NCBI GenBank assembly: GCA_964509475.1
Contig: CAZDXJ010000053.1
Coordinates: forward strand, 1 to 17,019
Source: CAZDXJ01 sp964509475
GTDB taxonomy: Bacteria > Pseudomonadota > Gammaproteobacteria > Methylococcales > Methylomonadaceae
Direction: 5' to 3'
Length of the DNA stretch: 17,019 bases
The position numbers were made by a program, and so were the translations under genes. Positions 1-9,149 of the stretch are shown here, piece after piece; the stretch's first letter is position 1; every line of letters begins with the position of its first letter. The notes under the pieces are model-generated. The model was not told the origin of the DNA. It was given only the letters and a program-made list of their open reading frames with translations, and did no database searches.

Positions 1-57
1 GCTGTATTGTAATAATTTAAAATTTATTTTGTCCTTTTTCTTGGGGTAGTATATAAA

Positions 58-82
58 AGAACCGAATACATTATTCGGTTTT
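58..82 (-). terminator. Hairpin terminator overlapping the UPF0182 stop codon
   Basis: Positions 61-68 (ACCGAATA) pair with 72-79 (TATTCGGT) around a 3-nt loop, and the stem can be extended by A/T pairs on each side. Read on the minus strand, the stem is followed by TCTTTTATATA. The stop codon of the UPF0182 gene (71-73) lies inside the hairpin. On the plus strand the stem is followed by TTTTAATG, so it could stop transcription from both sides. The stem has only four G/C pairs, so strength is uncertain. Confidence 0.6.
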
Positions 83-2722
83 AATGTTATCGCCTCCCGA
101 TGTGCCAGAGCCGCCACTGTCAATGACTCTCCGGTGAAATTTTTCCTGTAATTGTTTAAATGCAGAATGCAGCGTGGTATCCATGACAACCTGATTGCCA
201 ATGGACACAATGACCCGGGCAAGCTCAGGGATTTTGGTTTTTGTCGATATCATGTAGATAGGCTGCACATACAATACCGAATTGTTACCCATCGGCAGGA
301 TGATCATACGGCCCCGTTCGACTTTGGAGCCGTGTTGATCCCACAGGGTAAATTGTTCGGAGATGATCGGGTTTTGATCGATCAAGGCCTCAACCTGGGC
401 CGGGCCGTTGACCTGGACATCCTTGTGAAACTTGTAAATGGTAATGCCAGGTGAATAATCATCACTGCATTTGTTTTTGTCCAGTACGCCGGCTGTCGCC
501 ACCATGCTGAGATTATCCCGGTTTATCGGCGTCATGGGATTGATCATGACAAATTCTTCCCGATCGTTGCAATTGCCAAAATCCATTGTCAAATAATAAG
601 GCAAAACCGGCTTGTTGTTAATGTCGGCGAATTGCCAGGTTTCCGCCTGTTCGTAAAACAACTGCGGTTCGGTTTGATGGAATTTTGCATACACTTTCAT
701 CTGCAAATAAAACAAATCCCTGGGATAGCGCAAATGCTGGCGCAATTCTTTAGGCATTTGTTTCAAACTTTTGAATACTCCGGGATAGGCGCGATTATAA
801 GCCTGAATGATGGCATCGCTTGGATCAGAAATATAAAAATCAACGCTGCCATCATAAGCATCAACGATAATCTTGACGGAATTGCGGATATAGTTGAATT
901 TTTCATTGCCATCGAGAAAGCTGTTGCCGGCCGGTTCCGATACCGGGTACCAGTCGGACAGGGTATAGGCATCCATGATCCAGTACAGGCGGTCACTGGA
1001 GATGACCAGATAGGGATCGGTATCCAGGTGTAGATAAGGGGCCAGTTTGTTGACCCGCTCGTGAATGTTGCGGCGGATACGCATCCGGCTTTGTCGGGAA
1101 ATATTGACCGAGAAAAAGATTTTTTCATCCCTGAAATAAAAAGCGAATAATAACTTTCTGAAAAACGAGGCAATGGGAATACCGCCTTCGCCATGATAGT
1201 CTCCACTCAGGCTGACATCGGTACCGGAAAGTCCGACAACATCCAGTTTATTAGGGACAACAGCGTATTCGTAGTTTTCCTGGCCGTAATAAATATCCGG
1301 TTTGTCGATTTTGAAACCGACATCGGAGTGCAAATTCAAATCGCGCAAATACCAGACGATGGGTTTACCGGCATCTTGCGCGGCCGGTGTGACCACGGCA
1401 GCGTATCCATGCGTATAACGCAGATGGATGTTTTCCCAGTTTTGCGCTTCCTGGGGCAGTTTACTGACATTGATCTCACGCGCGGCCAGATTGACCTGTT
1501 GCTTGTGCCCATGTAGAAAATAGCGGTCCTCATCAACACCGGGAAAAATGTAATAGGGCCGTATGCCTTGCAGTTGCTGATAAACATCGGTTAAAAAACG
1601 CCGATCCCAGACCGGAATATTTTCAAAATGTTTTTGATTGGCCCATTGGACAATATCCGGTGTCGCATCAACGGCGACCTTGTAGTCGATGGTTTTGATG
1701 CGTTTTAGATCATAGGCATCCAGCGTGGCCTTGATATTGTTTTCCATGAAATATTGTTCGGTCGTCACCGGGTTGGGTTTGACAATGAAGTCGGTAATCA
1801 ATTTCGGGATAAATTCGACTTTGCGCAGTCCCAGCACGACGAGAAAACAGACGAAAAATATCACGGTTGTATTGCGGCTGATCGTATCTCTGGAAAAAAA
1901 GAACACCATGGCCGCCAGTGTTGTGGCGATGAATGTCGCAATACTCAGCCAGATTAACGGTAATTGATAACGTATTTCGACAAAGCCCGGGCCAAAGAAA
2001 ACGGGCTGGTGATGGCCATAATACAATAATGAAAAACGTTCCAGCATGAACCCCCAAACCACGAACAAGGCAATAAATCCCATCAATATGGATAGATGAA
2101 TTTTTGCCCCCAAAGGGTATTCCTTGCGTTGACTGGGTACAAACGAATGCTCGATAAAGTAGAGGATGCCAACGGTAATGAATAACAAGATCGCGGTGGT
2201 CAACAATTCTTTCTGAACCAACAAATAGGTTGGATAAGACAGTAAATAAAAGCTGGTGTCATTGTTATAAACCGGTTCCTTGAGACCGGAAGAGCGGCCA
2301 AAGACATAAAGTAATGCCGATTCCCATTGCTCATAGAAAGGAATAGCGATGACAATGGCAAGAATTAACGATAAAGGCGTAAATATCTTCAGCGAACCGC
2401 TCATGAACTGGTCGGAGAAACGCTGAAAGCGTTTGCGCTTTTCGGTGTCGGCAAAGATTTCCTCGGGTGGGTTCAATCCCAGATAACGGCTGGCGATCCA
2501 GAAATGAAAAAAGAAAATAAAGAAAAAAATCAGGGTTACACCGCCGGACAGAAAAAAACGGTATAACAGTCTCAGCCAGAAATAACCTTCAAAATTCAGT
2601 GAGCGGAACCACCATAAATCGACAAACAGATCGAGAAAAATAAAATAAAATGCGACATATAAGCCAATGAGCGCCGCAATAACCGCACCTGTAATAATTG
2701 CAAATCGTTTCCAGCCCAACAT
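71..2722 (-). CDS. UPF0182 family large membrane protein
   Basis: An 883-residue protein of the UPF0182 family, whose function is not established. About seven hydrophobic helices lie in the first 300 residues (roughly 8-30, 52-76, 114-131, 170-190, 208-228, 252-275, 285-300). A large hydrophilic domain of more than 550 residues follows and is presumably outside the cytoplasmic membrane. Family hallmarks are visible: ENNIKATLDAYDL near residue 330, FNYIRNSVKIIVDAYDGSV near 610, and YPRDLFYLQMKVYAKFHQT from about residue 666. The C-terminus is a Ser/Gly-rich tail (SGGSGTSGGDN). Full family length, no frameshift. The ATG at 2722 is preceded by a clear ribosome binding site, GAGGAA. It lies 91 bp downstream of hemL on the same strand, so it may be co-transcribed. 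Family assignment is firm; role unknown. Confidence 0.93.
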   Translation of the reverse strand: MLGWKRFAIITGAVIAALIGLYVAFYFIFLDLFVDLWWFRSLNFEGYFWLRLLYRFFLSGGVTLIFFFIFFFHFWIASRYLGLNPPEEIFADTEKRKRFQRFSDQFMSGSLKIFTPLSLILAIVIAIPFYEQWESALLYVFGRSSGLKEPVYNNDTSFYLLSYPTYLLVQKELLTTAILLFITVGILYFIEHSFVPSQRKEYPLGAKIHLSILMGFIALFVVWGFMLERFSLLYYGHHQPVFFGPGFVEIRYQLPLIWLSIATFIATTLAAMVFFFSRDTISRNTTVIFFVCFLVVLGLRKVEFIPKLITDFIVKPNPVTTEQYFMENNIKATLDAYDLKRIKTIDYKVAVDATPDIVQWANQKHFENIPVWDRRFLTDVYQQLQGIRPYYIFPGVDEDRYFLHGHKQQVNLAAREINVSKLPQEAQNWENIHLRYTHGYAAVVTPAAQDAGKPIVWYLRDLNLHSDVGFKIDKPDIYYGQENYEYAVVPNKLDVVGLSGTDVSLSGDYHGEGGIPIASFFRKLLFAFYFRDEKIFFSVNISRQSRMRIRRNIHERVNKLAPYLHLDTDPYLVISSDRLYWIMDAYTLSDWYPVSEPAGNSFLDGNEKFNYIRNSVKIIVDAYDGSVDFYISDPSDAIIQAYNRAYPGVFKSLKQMPKELRQHLRYPRDLFYLQMKVYAKFHQTEPQLFYEQAETWQFADINNKPVLPYYLTMDFGNCNDREEFVMINPMTPINRDNLSMVATAGVLDKNKCSDDYSPGITIYKFHKDVQVNGPAQVEALIDQNPIISEQFTLWDQHGSKVERGRMIILPMGNNSVLYVQPIYMISTKTKIPELARVIVSIGNQVVMDTTLHSAFKQLQEKFHRRVIDSGGSGTSGGDNIKTE

Positions 2723-2813
2723 GGTTTCCTCGTAGAGCGCACTTAAAATTTAATCAATATACAGGGAATATTACACTAAACCCCATTATTCCTGTAGTTG
2801 CAATGCGTTAATT

Positions 2814-4094
2814 TTACAGTCGCTTGAATACGGCGGCGGCTGTGGTGATGGTGTTTTGTATATCGTCATCGCTGTGTGCCGCCGACACAAAACCTGCCTC
2901 AAATGCCGATGCTGCAAAGTAAACACCCTGTTCCAGCATGGCGTGAAAGAAGCGTTTGAACAATTCCTGGTCACATTGCATAACTTGTTCAAAACGGGTT
3001 ATTTTGTCGGCCTCGCTGAAAAACAAGCCAAACATACCGCCCACGGCGTTGACGGCCAGGGGGATGCCGGCTTGTTGAGCGCTTTGCTGCAATCCCAAAG
3101 CCAGGGTCTGGGTTTTTTCGGTCAATTTTTTATAAAAACCTTTTGTGCTGACAAGTTTCAGGGTTTGAAAGCCTGCCGCCATTGCAACCGGGTTGCCGGA
3201 CAAGGTACCGGCTTGATAAACCGGTCCGGTTGGGGCAATGTATTGCATGATTTCCCGTTTGCCGCCAAATGCACCGACCGGCAGGCCGCCACCAATAATT
3301 TTGCCCAGCGTGGTTAAATCAGGTATTACACCATAGTGGCCTTGAGCGCCGTGTAAATCAACCCGAAAACCGGTCATGACCTCATCGAAAATCAAAATAC
3401 TTTCATAACGGTCGCAGAGTTCACGAAGCGTTTCCAGGAAACCGGGCACGGGTGGAATACAATTCATATTGCCGGCAACGGGTTCGACAATAATACATGC
3501 GATATCTGAGCCGATTTCCGAGAAAACTTCCCGCACCTGTTGACTGTCGTTATAAGTCAGGGTAATCGTGTTGTCAGCGACACATGCAGGAACCCCAGGC
3601 GAACTGGGAACACCCAGGGTCAGTGCGCCGGAACCGGCTTTGACCAGTAACGAGTCGGAATGACCATGATAACAGCCTTCAAATTTGACAATTTTATCGC
3701 GCCCGGTAAATCCCCTGGCCAGACGAATTGCACTCATGGTCGCTTCGGTGCCGGAACTGACCATTCTGATCATTTCAACAGAAGGAACCAGTTCGCAAAC
3801 CATTTTCGCCATCAGCGTTTCGATTTCCGTTGGCGCACCGAAACTGAGGCCTTTTTCCGCCGCGCTTTTTACAGCCGCAATGACTTCCGGGTGGGCATAT
3901 CCCAGGATCATGGGGCCCCAGGAACCTACGTAATCAATGTACTGATTACCCGATGTATCCACGATATAAGGACCTGTGGCACTGTCGATGAATACAGGGG
4001 TTCCGCCAACGCCTTTGAAGGCGCGTACCGGTGAATTGACACCGCCGGGAATGATGGTTTTTGCTTCACTGAATAACATAGAGGTTTCCGTCAT
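2814..4094 (-). CDS. hemL: Glutamate-1-semialdehyde 2,1-aminomutase
   Basis: A PLP-dependent aminomutase that turns glutamate-1-semialdehyde into 5-aminolevulinate, the second step of the C5 tetrapyrrole pathway, in the cytoplasm. The 426-residue length is that of E. coli HemL, and the PLP lysine falls at residue 265 in TTLGKIIGGGLPVGAFGG, the same number as in E. coli. Other hallmarks are the N-terminal IIPGGVNSPVRAF, the SSGTEATMSAIRLAR segment (113-127), CYHGHSDSLL (141-150) and IFDEVMTGFR (235-244). The ATG at 4094 gives the usual N-terminus; the ribosome site before it is weak. It sits between the symporter gene (108-bp gap) and the UPF0182 gene (91-bp gap). The pathway is usual in gammaproteobacteria and argues against an alphaproteobacterial origin. 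Confidence 0.97.
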   Translation of the reverse strand: MTETSMLFSEAKTIIPGGVNSPVRAFKGVGGTPVFIDSATGPYIVDTSGNQYIDYVGSWGPMILGYAHPEVIAAVKSAAEKGLSFGAPTEIETLMAKMVCELVPSVEMIRMVSSGTEATMSAIRLARGFTGRDKIVKFEGCYHGHSDSLLVKAGSGALTLGVPSSPGVPACVADNTITLTYNDSQQVREVFSEIGSDIACIIVEPVAGNMNCIPPVPGFLETLRELCDRYESILIFDEVMTGFRVDLHGAQGHYGVIPDLTTLGKIIGGGLPVGAFGGKREIMQYIAPTGPVYQAGTLSGNPVAMAAGFQTLKLVSTKGFYKKLTEKTQTLALGLQQSAQQAGIPLAVNAVGGMFGLFFSEADKITRFEQVMQCDQELFKRFFHAMLEQGVYFAASAFEAGFVSAAHSDDDIQNTITTAAAVFKRL

Positions 4095-4202
4095 GATACT
4101 TTACCGGGTTGGATTAAAATGCTGTAAAGGATAGGGTAACTTGGCCATGATTGGAAGGTTTCTTGACTATATAGTTCTGTGTAATGGCAGGATGCAGTCG
4201 CA

Positions 4203-5537
4203 TTAATCCGGTATATTTTGCCGCGTCAGTCTGAAAACAACCGGACTCAATAATACCAGTGCAAGTAAATTAGGTATTGCCATCAAGCCATTCATAACAT
4301 CCGCTATGCTCCAGATCAAGGTCAGTTTTCCCATTGCGCCAAGCGGGATGGCGATAATCCACAATAAACGGTAAGGCGGGATGCTTTTGATACCGAACAA
4401 ATATTCCGCGCAGCGCTCGCCATAATAGCTCCAACCCAAAATTGTCGTAAAGGCGAACACGGCCAGGCCGCAGGCAACGATATAATCCCCCCATCCGGGT
4501 AATGCGCTGGCAAAAGCGTGTGCTGACAGCTCGGCGCCATTTTTACCGCCATCCCAAACACCGGAAACAATAATAACCAAAGCCGTCAATGTACAAACTA
4601 CCAGAGTATCGATAAATGTGCCTAACATGGCGATCAAGCCTTGCTGAACCGGAGTGTTGGTTTGGGCGGCGGCATGAGCGATGGGGGCACTGCCTAAACC
4701 GGCTTCATTGGAAAAAATACCCCGGGCAACGCCAAAACGTATTGCCGCCCAGACCGTTGCACCAGCAAAACCGCCGCTAGCGGCTGTGCCGGTAAAAGCG
4801 TTTTGTATTATCAGGCTCAAGGCTTCGGGAATCTGCTGATAATGGGCGATGATGATGCAGCCAGCACCAATCAAATAAGCAAACGCCATCAGCGGTACCA
4901 GGCGGGCGGCCACTTCGGCAATGCGGGTGATGCCGCCTAAAATAACGATGGCGGTTAACACAGCGAGTATCAAGCCAATTATCCAGTCTGGAATATTGAA
5001 CAGGGTGCCTAGCGCTGCCGCGACGGAATTAGCCTGTACCATATTGCCAATGCCAAATGCGGCTAATGTTCCGAATAAGGCGAATAACAAGGCCAGCCAG
5101 GACCAGTTTTTTCCCAGGCCATTGCGAATGTAATACATCGGCCCGCCAACATGCTTGCCCAATGGGTCGATTTCCCGGTAGTAGACGGCTAATACCGCTT
5201 CGGCGTATTTTGTCGCCATGCCAAACAACGCGGTCAGCCACATCCAGAAGATAGCGCCTGGACCACCCAGGACGATGGCGGTGGCGACACCGGCGATATT
5301 GCCCGTGCCGATAGTTGCTGATAAAGCGGTCATTAGCGCCTGAAACGGTGTGATATCACCATGCCGTCCAGGTTTGCGGCTGTGCCAGAGCTGGAGCAAG
5401 GAAGCCGGTGTTTTACGCCAGGGCAGACCCTTCAGGCCAATGCTCAGAAATATTCCGACACCTAGCAGGAAGACCAGCATAACGGGTCCCCAGACGACTG
5501 AACTGGCCTGGTTGATCAGCTCAGCGAAGCGGTTCAT
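4203..5537 (-). CDS. Alanine/glycine:cation symporter (AGCS family)
   Basis: A 444-residue inner-membrane transporter of the AGCS family (AlsT/AgcS/YaaJ type), which imports alanine or glycine with Na+ or H+. About ten or eleven hydrophobic helices span the whole chain. Family motifs are present: LSATIGTGNIAGVATAI (72-88), the signature GPGAIFWMWLTALFGMATKY (92-111), GGPMYYIRNGLG (131-142) and FSNEAGLGSAPIAHAAAQT (275-293). Length is normal. The start codon overlaps the stop of the DUF502 gene by 4 bp (ATGA at 5534-5537), which indicates translational coupling. The ribosome site is weak, as expected for a coupled start. The exact amino acid and coupling ion cannot be read from the sequence. 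Confidence 0.95.
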   Translation of the reverse strand: MNRFAELINQASSVVWGPVMLVFLLGVGIFLSIGLKGLPWRKTPASLLQLWHSRKPGRHGDITPFQALMTALSATIGTGNIAGVATAIVLGGPGAIFWMWLTALFGMATKYAEAVLAVYYREIDPLGKHVGGPMYYIRNGLGKNWSWLALLFALFGTLAAFGIGNMVQANSVAAALGTLFNIPDWIIGLILAVLTAIVILGGITRIAEVAARLVPLMAFAYLIGAGCIIIAHYQQIPEALSLIIQNAFTGTAASGGFAGATVWAAIRFGVARGIFSNEAGLGSAPIAHAAAQTNTPVQQGLIAMLGTFIDTLVVCTLTALVIIVSGVWDGGKNGAELSAHAFASALPGWGDYIVACGLAVFAFTTILGWSYYGERCAEYLFGIKSIPPYRLLWIIAIPLGAMGKLTLIWSIADVMNGLMAIPNLLALVLLSPVVFRLTRQNIPD

Positions 5538-6124
5538 GACAGTTTGCTGACTTCACTGGAATTTTCAAAATCAACGCCAACGCTGACAATAAAACTGGTC
5601 GCCGCTTCGATATTCATATCCGATTTGACAACTTTGGATTCATGTACGATTACCGTGAACCCGGAAGTCGGGTTGGGTGAGGTGGGTACAAACAGGATAT
5701 ACATATCATCCTGTTTGTTGGTGACATAAGCGGGAACCCACAGCCCCTCCTTTGGATATTCGATATAAACCACTTCACGGGCTTCTTTTTGCTCGTGTCC
5801 GGTAATCAGGTTGACGATTTTTTTGGTTACCCGGTATACCGTATTCAAAAACGGGATTTTATGAATTACATTATCGATAAGTGCGATAATGGATGAACGG
5901 CCTTCACTGACCCGGTAACCAATATAAGTGAATACCGCAAAACTGAGTGCGAAAACCAGAACGGTATAGAGATAACTGTCGGAAAACCCGTATACCATAT
6001 GAACGATGATGTTAATCAAGTCCTTTAAAAATATGACGATTTGTAAAATAACCACAATCGGCAAAAAAGCCAGCACACCGATCAAAAAATAATTCGCCAC
6101 TTTTTTTAAATCAAAATTATTCAT
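5534..6124 (-). CDS. DUF502 family membrane protein
   Basis: A 196-residue protein of the DUF502 family; its biochemical function is unknown. Two hydrophobic helices (about residues 12-34 and 49-70) are followed by a soluble domain with family-typical stretches: IPFLNTVYRVTKKIVNL, VYIEYPKEGLWVPAYVTN and LFVPTSPNPTSGFTVIVHES. The start is uncertain. ATG at 6124 is preferred, but an in-frame TTG at 6130 has a better placed AGG ribosome site five bases upstream and would add two residues. The gene lies 36 bp after the TSUP gene and its TGA overlaps the symporter ATG by 4 bp, so TSUP, DUF502 and symporter probably form one transcript. Homologues occur in bacteria and plants, so this is a core membrane protein and not an accessory gene. 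Confidence 0.92.
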   Translation of the reverse strand: MNNFDLKKVANYFLIGVLAFLPIVVILQIVIFLKDLINIIVHMVYGFSDSYLYTVLVFALSFAVFTYIGYRVSEGRSSIIALIDNVIHKIPFLNTVYRVTKKIVNLITGHEQKEAREVVYIEYPKEGLWVPAYVTNKQDDMYILFVPTSPNPTSGFTVIVHESKVVKSDMNIEAATSFIVSVGVDFENSSEVSKLS

Positions 6125-6160
6125 TTTCAATATCGCCTGTTGTTGAATTGAATCGTTCGC

Positions 6161-6883
6161 CTAAAATGACTTGGCAACCAGCAAAATGCCGGAAGCAAGC
6201 AGAAAAAATGCAAATATCTTGCTGTATTTTTCATTATTGATATTTGCGTAAACCATTTCTTCAGTCAATAAATACAGAATGACGCCGATTTGTAAAAATG
6301 CCATGTTATCGGAATAAGAAACCTGAAAACTGTTTGCGACAAATATCAGGGTAATGATCTGAAACAAGGCAAAAGTTGCATAACACACCGCCACAGTAAC
6401 ACGGGTTGTGTCCTTGGAATAATTTTTACCGTGTACGATTGCCGTTAACAATGAACCGCCCAGATTGGTCAAGCCATGAATGATGCCCATAACCGCCAAA
6501 TAAATTTTTTCGTGTTTGACCAGGGTGTGTAATATCTTATCCACGGTTTTGGAAAAACTCTTTAACGCAACAAAGATCAAAAAACTCCCTACCAGGAAGC
6601 CGATGTTGAATTTCGACAGACTGACAAAAAATAAAAACAAAACGACGAATGGAATGCTATAAAAAAGTACATTTTTATAGAATCCCCTATCGATATATTG
6701 ATAATGTTTAAGTATCTGAAATGAATTGATGGTCAGTGAAATCGGCAATAAAACAATTAATGCATTGATGAAATCATAACCGAATAACAGCAACATCGGC
6801 GTGCCGAACAGTAATACGCCAACACCAAAAATCGATTGAATAACCGATGTGACTGCGACCGTCAGTAATATATCGAGTGGCAT
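6161..6883 (-). CDS. TSUP family permease (TauE/SafE type)
   Basis: A 240-residue polytopic inner-membrane protein of the TSUP (sulfite exporter TauE/SafE) family, which moves small organic acids or sulfur compounds across the membrane. About eight hydrophobic helices run from end to end. Two half-repeats are visible: FGVGVLLFGTPMLLLFGYD (19-37) and GIIHGLTNLGGSLLTAI (132-148), both with the glycine-rich pattern of the family. Substrate cannot be assigned. ATG at 6883 follows GTGGGA, an acceptable ribosome site, and a TATAAT box lies 40 bp upstream. It begins 298 bp beyond the end of phoR, so it is probably not part of the phoBR message. Its sequence looks more A/T-rich than neighbouring genes such as hemL, which may reflect membrane-codon use or transfer. 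Confidence 0.88.
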   Translation of the reverse strand: MPLDILLTVAVTSVIQSIFGVGVLLFGTPMLLLFGYDFINALIVLLPISLTINSFQILKHYQYIDRGFYKNVLFYSIPFVVLFLFFVSLSKFNIGFLVGSFLIFVALKSFSKTVDKILHTLVKHEKIYLAVMGIIHGLTNLGGSLLTAIVHGKNYSKDTTRVTVAVCYATFALFQIITLIFVANSFQVSYSDNMAFLQIGVILYLLTEEMVYANINNEKYSKIFAFFLLASGILLVAKSF

Positions 6884-6922
6884 TATTTTTTCCCACTGTT
6901 TTTCTTATTATTGGAGCTGCAT

Positions 6923-6928
6923 ATTATA
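6923..6928 (-). promoter_or_regulatory. Candidate -10 box for the TSUP gene
   Basis: On the minus strand the sequence is a perfect TATAAT, about 40 bp upstream of the TSUP ATG, which would give a leader of about 33 nt. No good -35 box is found 16-18 bp further upstream, so the call rests on the -10 alone. Confidence 0.4.
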
Positions 6929-7057
6929 CTGCACGCGGCCACGTTTGCGGATTTTGAATATCAAGGGAACTTGCCCGGCGCCTGTTTACAGCAAAGGTTT
7001 TCATAACTCGATACCTAAAAAAACAGGGTGCCGGGGCTTGCGCAAGCGGTTCCGCCT

Positions 7058-7080
7058 TGGGCAACGAAATGCCGTTCCAG
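7058..7080 (+). repeat. 23-nt hairpin repeat, copy 1
   Basis: TGGGCAACGAAATGCCGTTC followed by CAG. A second copy lies at 13156-13178 with 21 of 23 positions identical (counted by hand). Both can fold through TGG/CCA and AACG/CGTT. It lies in the gap between phoR and the TSUP gene, next to a GCTTGCGCAAGC palindrome at 7036-7047. Confidence 0.55.
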
Positions 7081-7135
7081 ACCGCGGGCGCGGGTCGATC
7101 CGGTAAACGTTACGCCCCGATAGTTGCTTCATTTT

Positions 7136-7155
7136 CCGCACCGGTGAGCGTGCGG
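7136..7155. other. Hairpin downstream of phoR
   Basis: CCGCAC (7136-7141) pairs with GTGCGG (7150-7155) around an 8-nt loop, 27 bp beyond the phoR stop. It lacks a T tract on the minus strand, so a Rho-independent terminator is not supported; it may protect the 3' end of the phoBR message. Confidence 0.35.
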
Positions 7156-7181
7156 AGTATACATACATTTGGGGAGCAGGC

Positions 7182-8453
7182 TCAGCAAGCCAGTTCCAAT
7201 TTGAAAATACAGCTAAAGCAGCTACCCTTGCCCAGGCTGCTTTCGATGTTTAAAACAGCATTATGCCGAGCCATGACATGTTTGACAATGGCCAGCCCCA
7301 GACCGGTTCCACTCAATTTTTGGCTGCGTTTGACGTCAACCCGGTAAAAGCGTTCGGTGATCCTGGGAATGTTTTGTGGTGCGATACCTTCGCCTTCATC
7401 GATGACATCCAGACATAAGGCATCCCTGGTTTTATACCAGCGTATTTTAACAGGCGAGTCCGCTGGTGAATATTTGACGGCATTGATGGCAAGATTGGTA
7501 AAGGCGCTACGCAGTTCTCTTTCGTCACCAAACAGTCCGGTATCGGTGTCCAAAGTCAACACGACACGCCCCTGAGCTTCATGCAGGTTGTTGGTTTCCT
7601 GGCAGATTTCGCGCAACATGGAAGCGACATCGACACAAGTTGTTTTTTTGTCCTGGGTTTCCAGCCGGGTCAACAACAACAGATCATCGACCAGTTGTTC
7701 CATGCGTGTTGTCTGTCCCTGCATTTGGGACAGTGAATTGCTGAGGAAAGGGTTGCTGCCATCGTCACATTCCTGCAGGGTTTCCAGATAACCTTTCAAT
7801 ACCGTCAATGGCGTGCGTAGTTCATGGGAAACATTGGCGACGAAATCCTTGCGCATATGTTCCATTTTTTTGATTTTGGTTACATCATGGGCAAGCAACA
7901 GACGCAGTCCCGCACCGTATTCAACGATGCGAAATTCAAGAATGATTTTATCGTCAACCGGCGATGGCAGGATCACCGGGGTTTTTTTATGGTTGTGCAG
8001 ATATTTGACAAATTCCGGGCTGCGAATCAGGTTGGGCAGGCGTTGGCCTTTATCGGATTTTTTGAGTCCCAATGTCTGTTTGGCCGCTTTATTGAACCAT
8101 TCGATCTCATCGTGACCACCCAATACAACAGCCGCATAAGGCAGGGCCGCCGTTGAACTGCGAAACTCCTTGATCATTCGACCCAAACGTTTTTTATGAC
8201 GTTTGTCACTTTTTTGGATGCGGTAAATCTGATAATAAATACCTTCCCAAATACCTTTGGTTTCGGGATATTTGCTGATTCTTCCAAACCTCAGCCAGGT
8301 TTCCAGCCGTTTGGCCTGGTAAATTTGATAAATCAGGGCAAATAAAACAAACAGCAACAGAAAATGAAAAAAATGTCCAAAAAAGACGCTCAACAGAGCG
8401 GATAAGCCAACAAAAGCGGCGCCAAATGCCGCTTCATAGCGTCCTGTATTCAT
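7182..8453 (-). CDS. phoR: Phosphate regulon sensor histidine kinase PhoR
   Basis: A 423-residue membrane histidine kinase that phosphorylates PhoB when phosphate is scarce. Two hydrophobic helices lie at about 8-26 and 28-45, followed by a linker, a PAS domain (about 100-195), a HisKA domain with phospho-acceptor His210 in FVANVSHELRTPLTVLKGYL, and a HATPase domain with the N box LAINAVKYSP (321-330), G1 DEGEGIAP (352-359), F box ITERFYRVD and G2 GTGLGLAIV (382-390). Short N-terminal membrane hairpin with no large periplasmic sensor and a single PAS is the PhoR plan; length matches E. coli PhoR. The ATG follows the phoB stop with no gap (TAAATG), so the two are translated together. No pst or phoU genes are in the window. 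Confidence 0.95.
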   Translation of the reverse strand: MNTGRYEAAFGAAFVGLSALLSVFFGHFFHFLLLFVLFALIYQIYQAKRLETWLRFGRISKYPETKGIWEGIYYQIYRIQKSDKRHKKRLGRMIKEFRSSTAALPYAAVVLGGHDEIEWFNKAAKQTLGLKKSDKGQRLPNLIRSPEFVKYLHNHKKTPVILPSPVDDKIILEFRIVEYGAGLRLLLAHDVTKIKKMEHMRKDFVANVSHELRTPLTVLKGYLETLQECDDGSNPFLSNSLSQMQGQTTRMEQLVDDLLLLTRLETQDKKTTCVDVASMLREICQETNNLHEAQGRVVLTLDTDTGLFGDERELRSAFTNLAINAVKYSPADSPVKIRWYKTRDALCLDVIDEGEGIAPQNIPRITERFYRVDVKRSQKLSGTGLGLAIVKHVMARHNAVLNIESSLGKGSCFSCIFKLELAC

Positions 8454-9149
8454 TTATTTTTTTGCTATGGAAAAGCGATAGCCAAAACCACGAACCGTTT
8501 GTATAACATCATCGCAATTGTGTTCGGCGAGAATTTTTCTTAACCGGCGAATATGCACATCAACTGTTCTTTCCTCTATATACACACTGCGTCCCCAAAC
8601 ATGATCCAGTAATTGGGTTCTATTATAAACTTTATCCGGGTGGGTCATAAAAAATTGCAACAGGCGGAATTCGGTCGGACTGACTTCCAGGGTTTTGCCG
8701 TCAATACTCACACGGTGTTGTTCGGTATTCAATATCAGTTTACCCGCCTCAACCTGGACAAGATCCTGTATTTTGCCGCAACGACGTAAAACCGCTTTGA
8801 TTCGGGCGACGAGTTCTTTTGGTGAAAAGGGTTTGGTGATGTAGTCGTCGGCGCCGATTTCCAGACCGCGTACCTTGTCTTCTTCTTCGCCACGGGCGGT
8901 GAGTAGAATCTTTGGAATTTCCCTCAAGGATTCATCTTTTTGTAAACGCCATGCCCATTCCACGCCAGACAGACCCGGTAGCATCCAGTCCAGTAAAATC
9001 AAATCGGGTTGTTTTTCGTCTATGGCATGTTGCGCTAAAATGGCGTCAGCCGCTGTTTGTACATTAAAATCCGCCTGTTGCAAGACCATGGACAGCATGT
9101 CCCTGATGGCCTCTTCATCCTCCACAATCAGAATAGTAAATTGATTCAT
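8454..9149 (-). CDS. phoB: Phosphate regulon response regulator PhoB
   Basis: A 231-residue OmpR/PhoB-class response regulator that binds Pho boxes after phosphorylation by PhoR. The receiver domain (about 3-121) has the acidic pair in VEDEE, phospho-acceptor Asp54 in LILLDWMLPGLSGVEWAWRL, Thr84 and Lys106 (ITKPFSP). The winged-helix domain (about 130-228) contains RTVDVHIRRLRKIL, the recognition helix, and VRGFGYRFS at the end. The LDWMLPG and SGVEWAWRL segments are characteristic of PhoB itself. ATG at 9149 is preferred over an in-frame TTG at 9167 because it gives the normal N-terminus (MNQFTILIVEDEE) and the predicted transcript starts only a few bases before the TTG. It is first in the phoB-phoR unit. 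Confidence 0.97.
   Translation of the reverse strand: MNQFTILIVEDEEAIRDMLSMVLQQADFNVQTAADAILAQHAIDEKQPDLILLDWMLPGLSGVEWAWRLQKDESLREIPKILLTARGEEEDKVRGLEIGADDYITKPFSPKELVARIKAVLRRCGKIQDLVQVEAGKLILNTEQHRVSIDGKTLEVSPTEFRLLQFFMTHPDKVYNRTQLLDHVWGRSVYIEERTVDVHIRRLRKILAEHNCDDVIQTVRGFGYRFSIAKK

Noticed and set aside
763..1206. Open frame of 147 codons on the minus strand inside the UPF0182 gene
   Set aside because: It lies wholly within a clear gene on the same strand in another frame, and its product has no recognisable domain.
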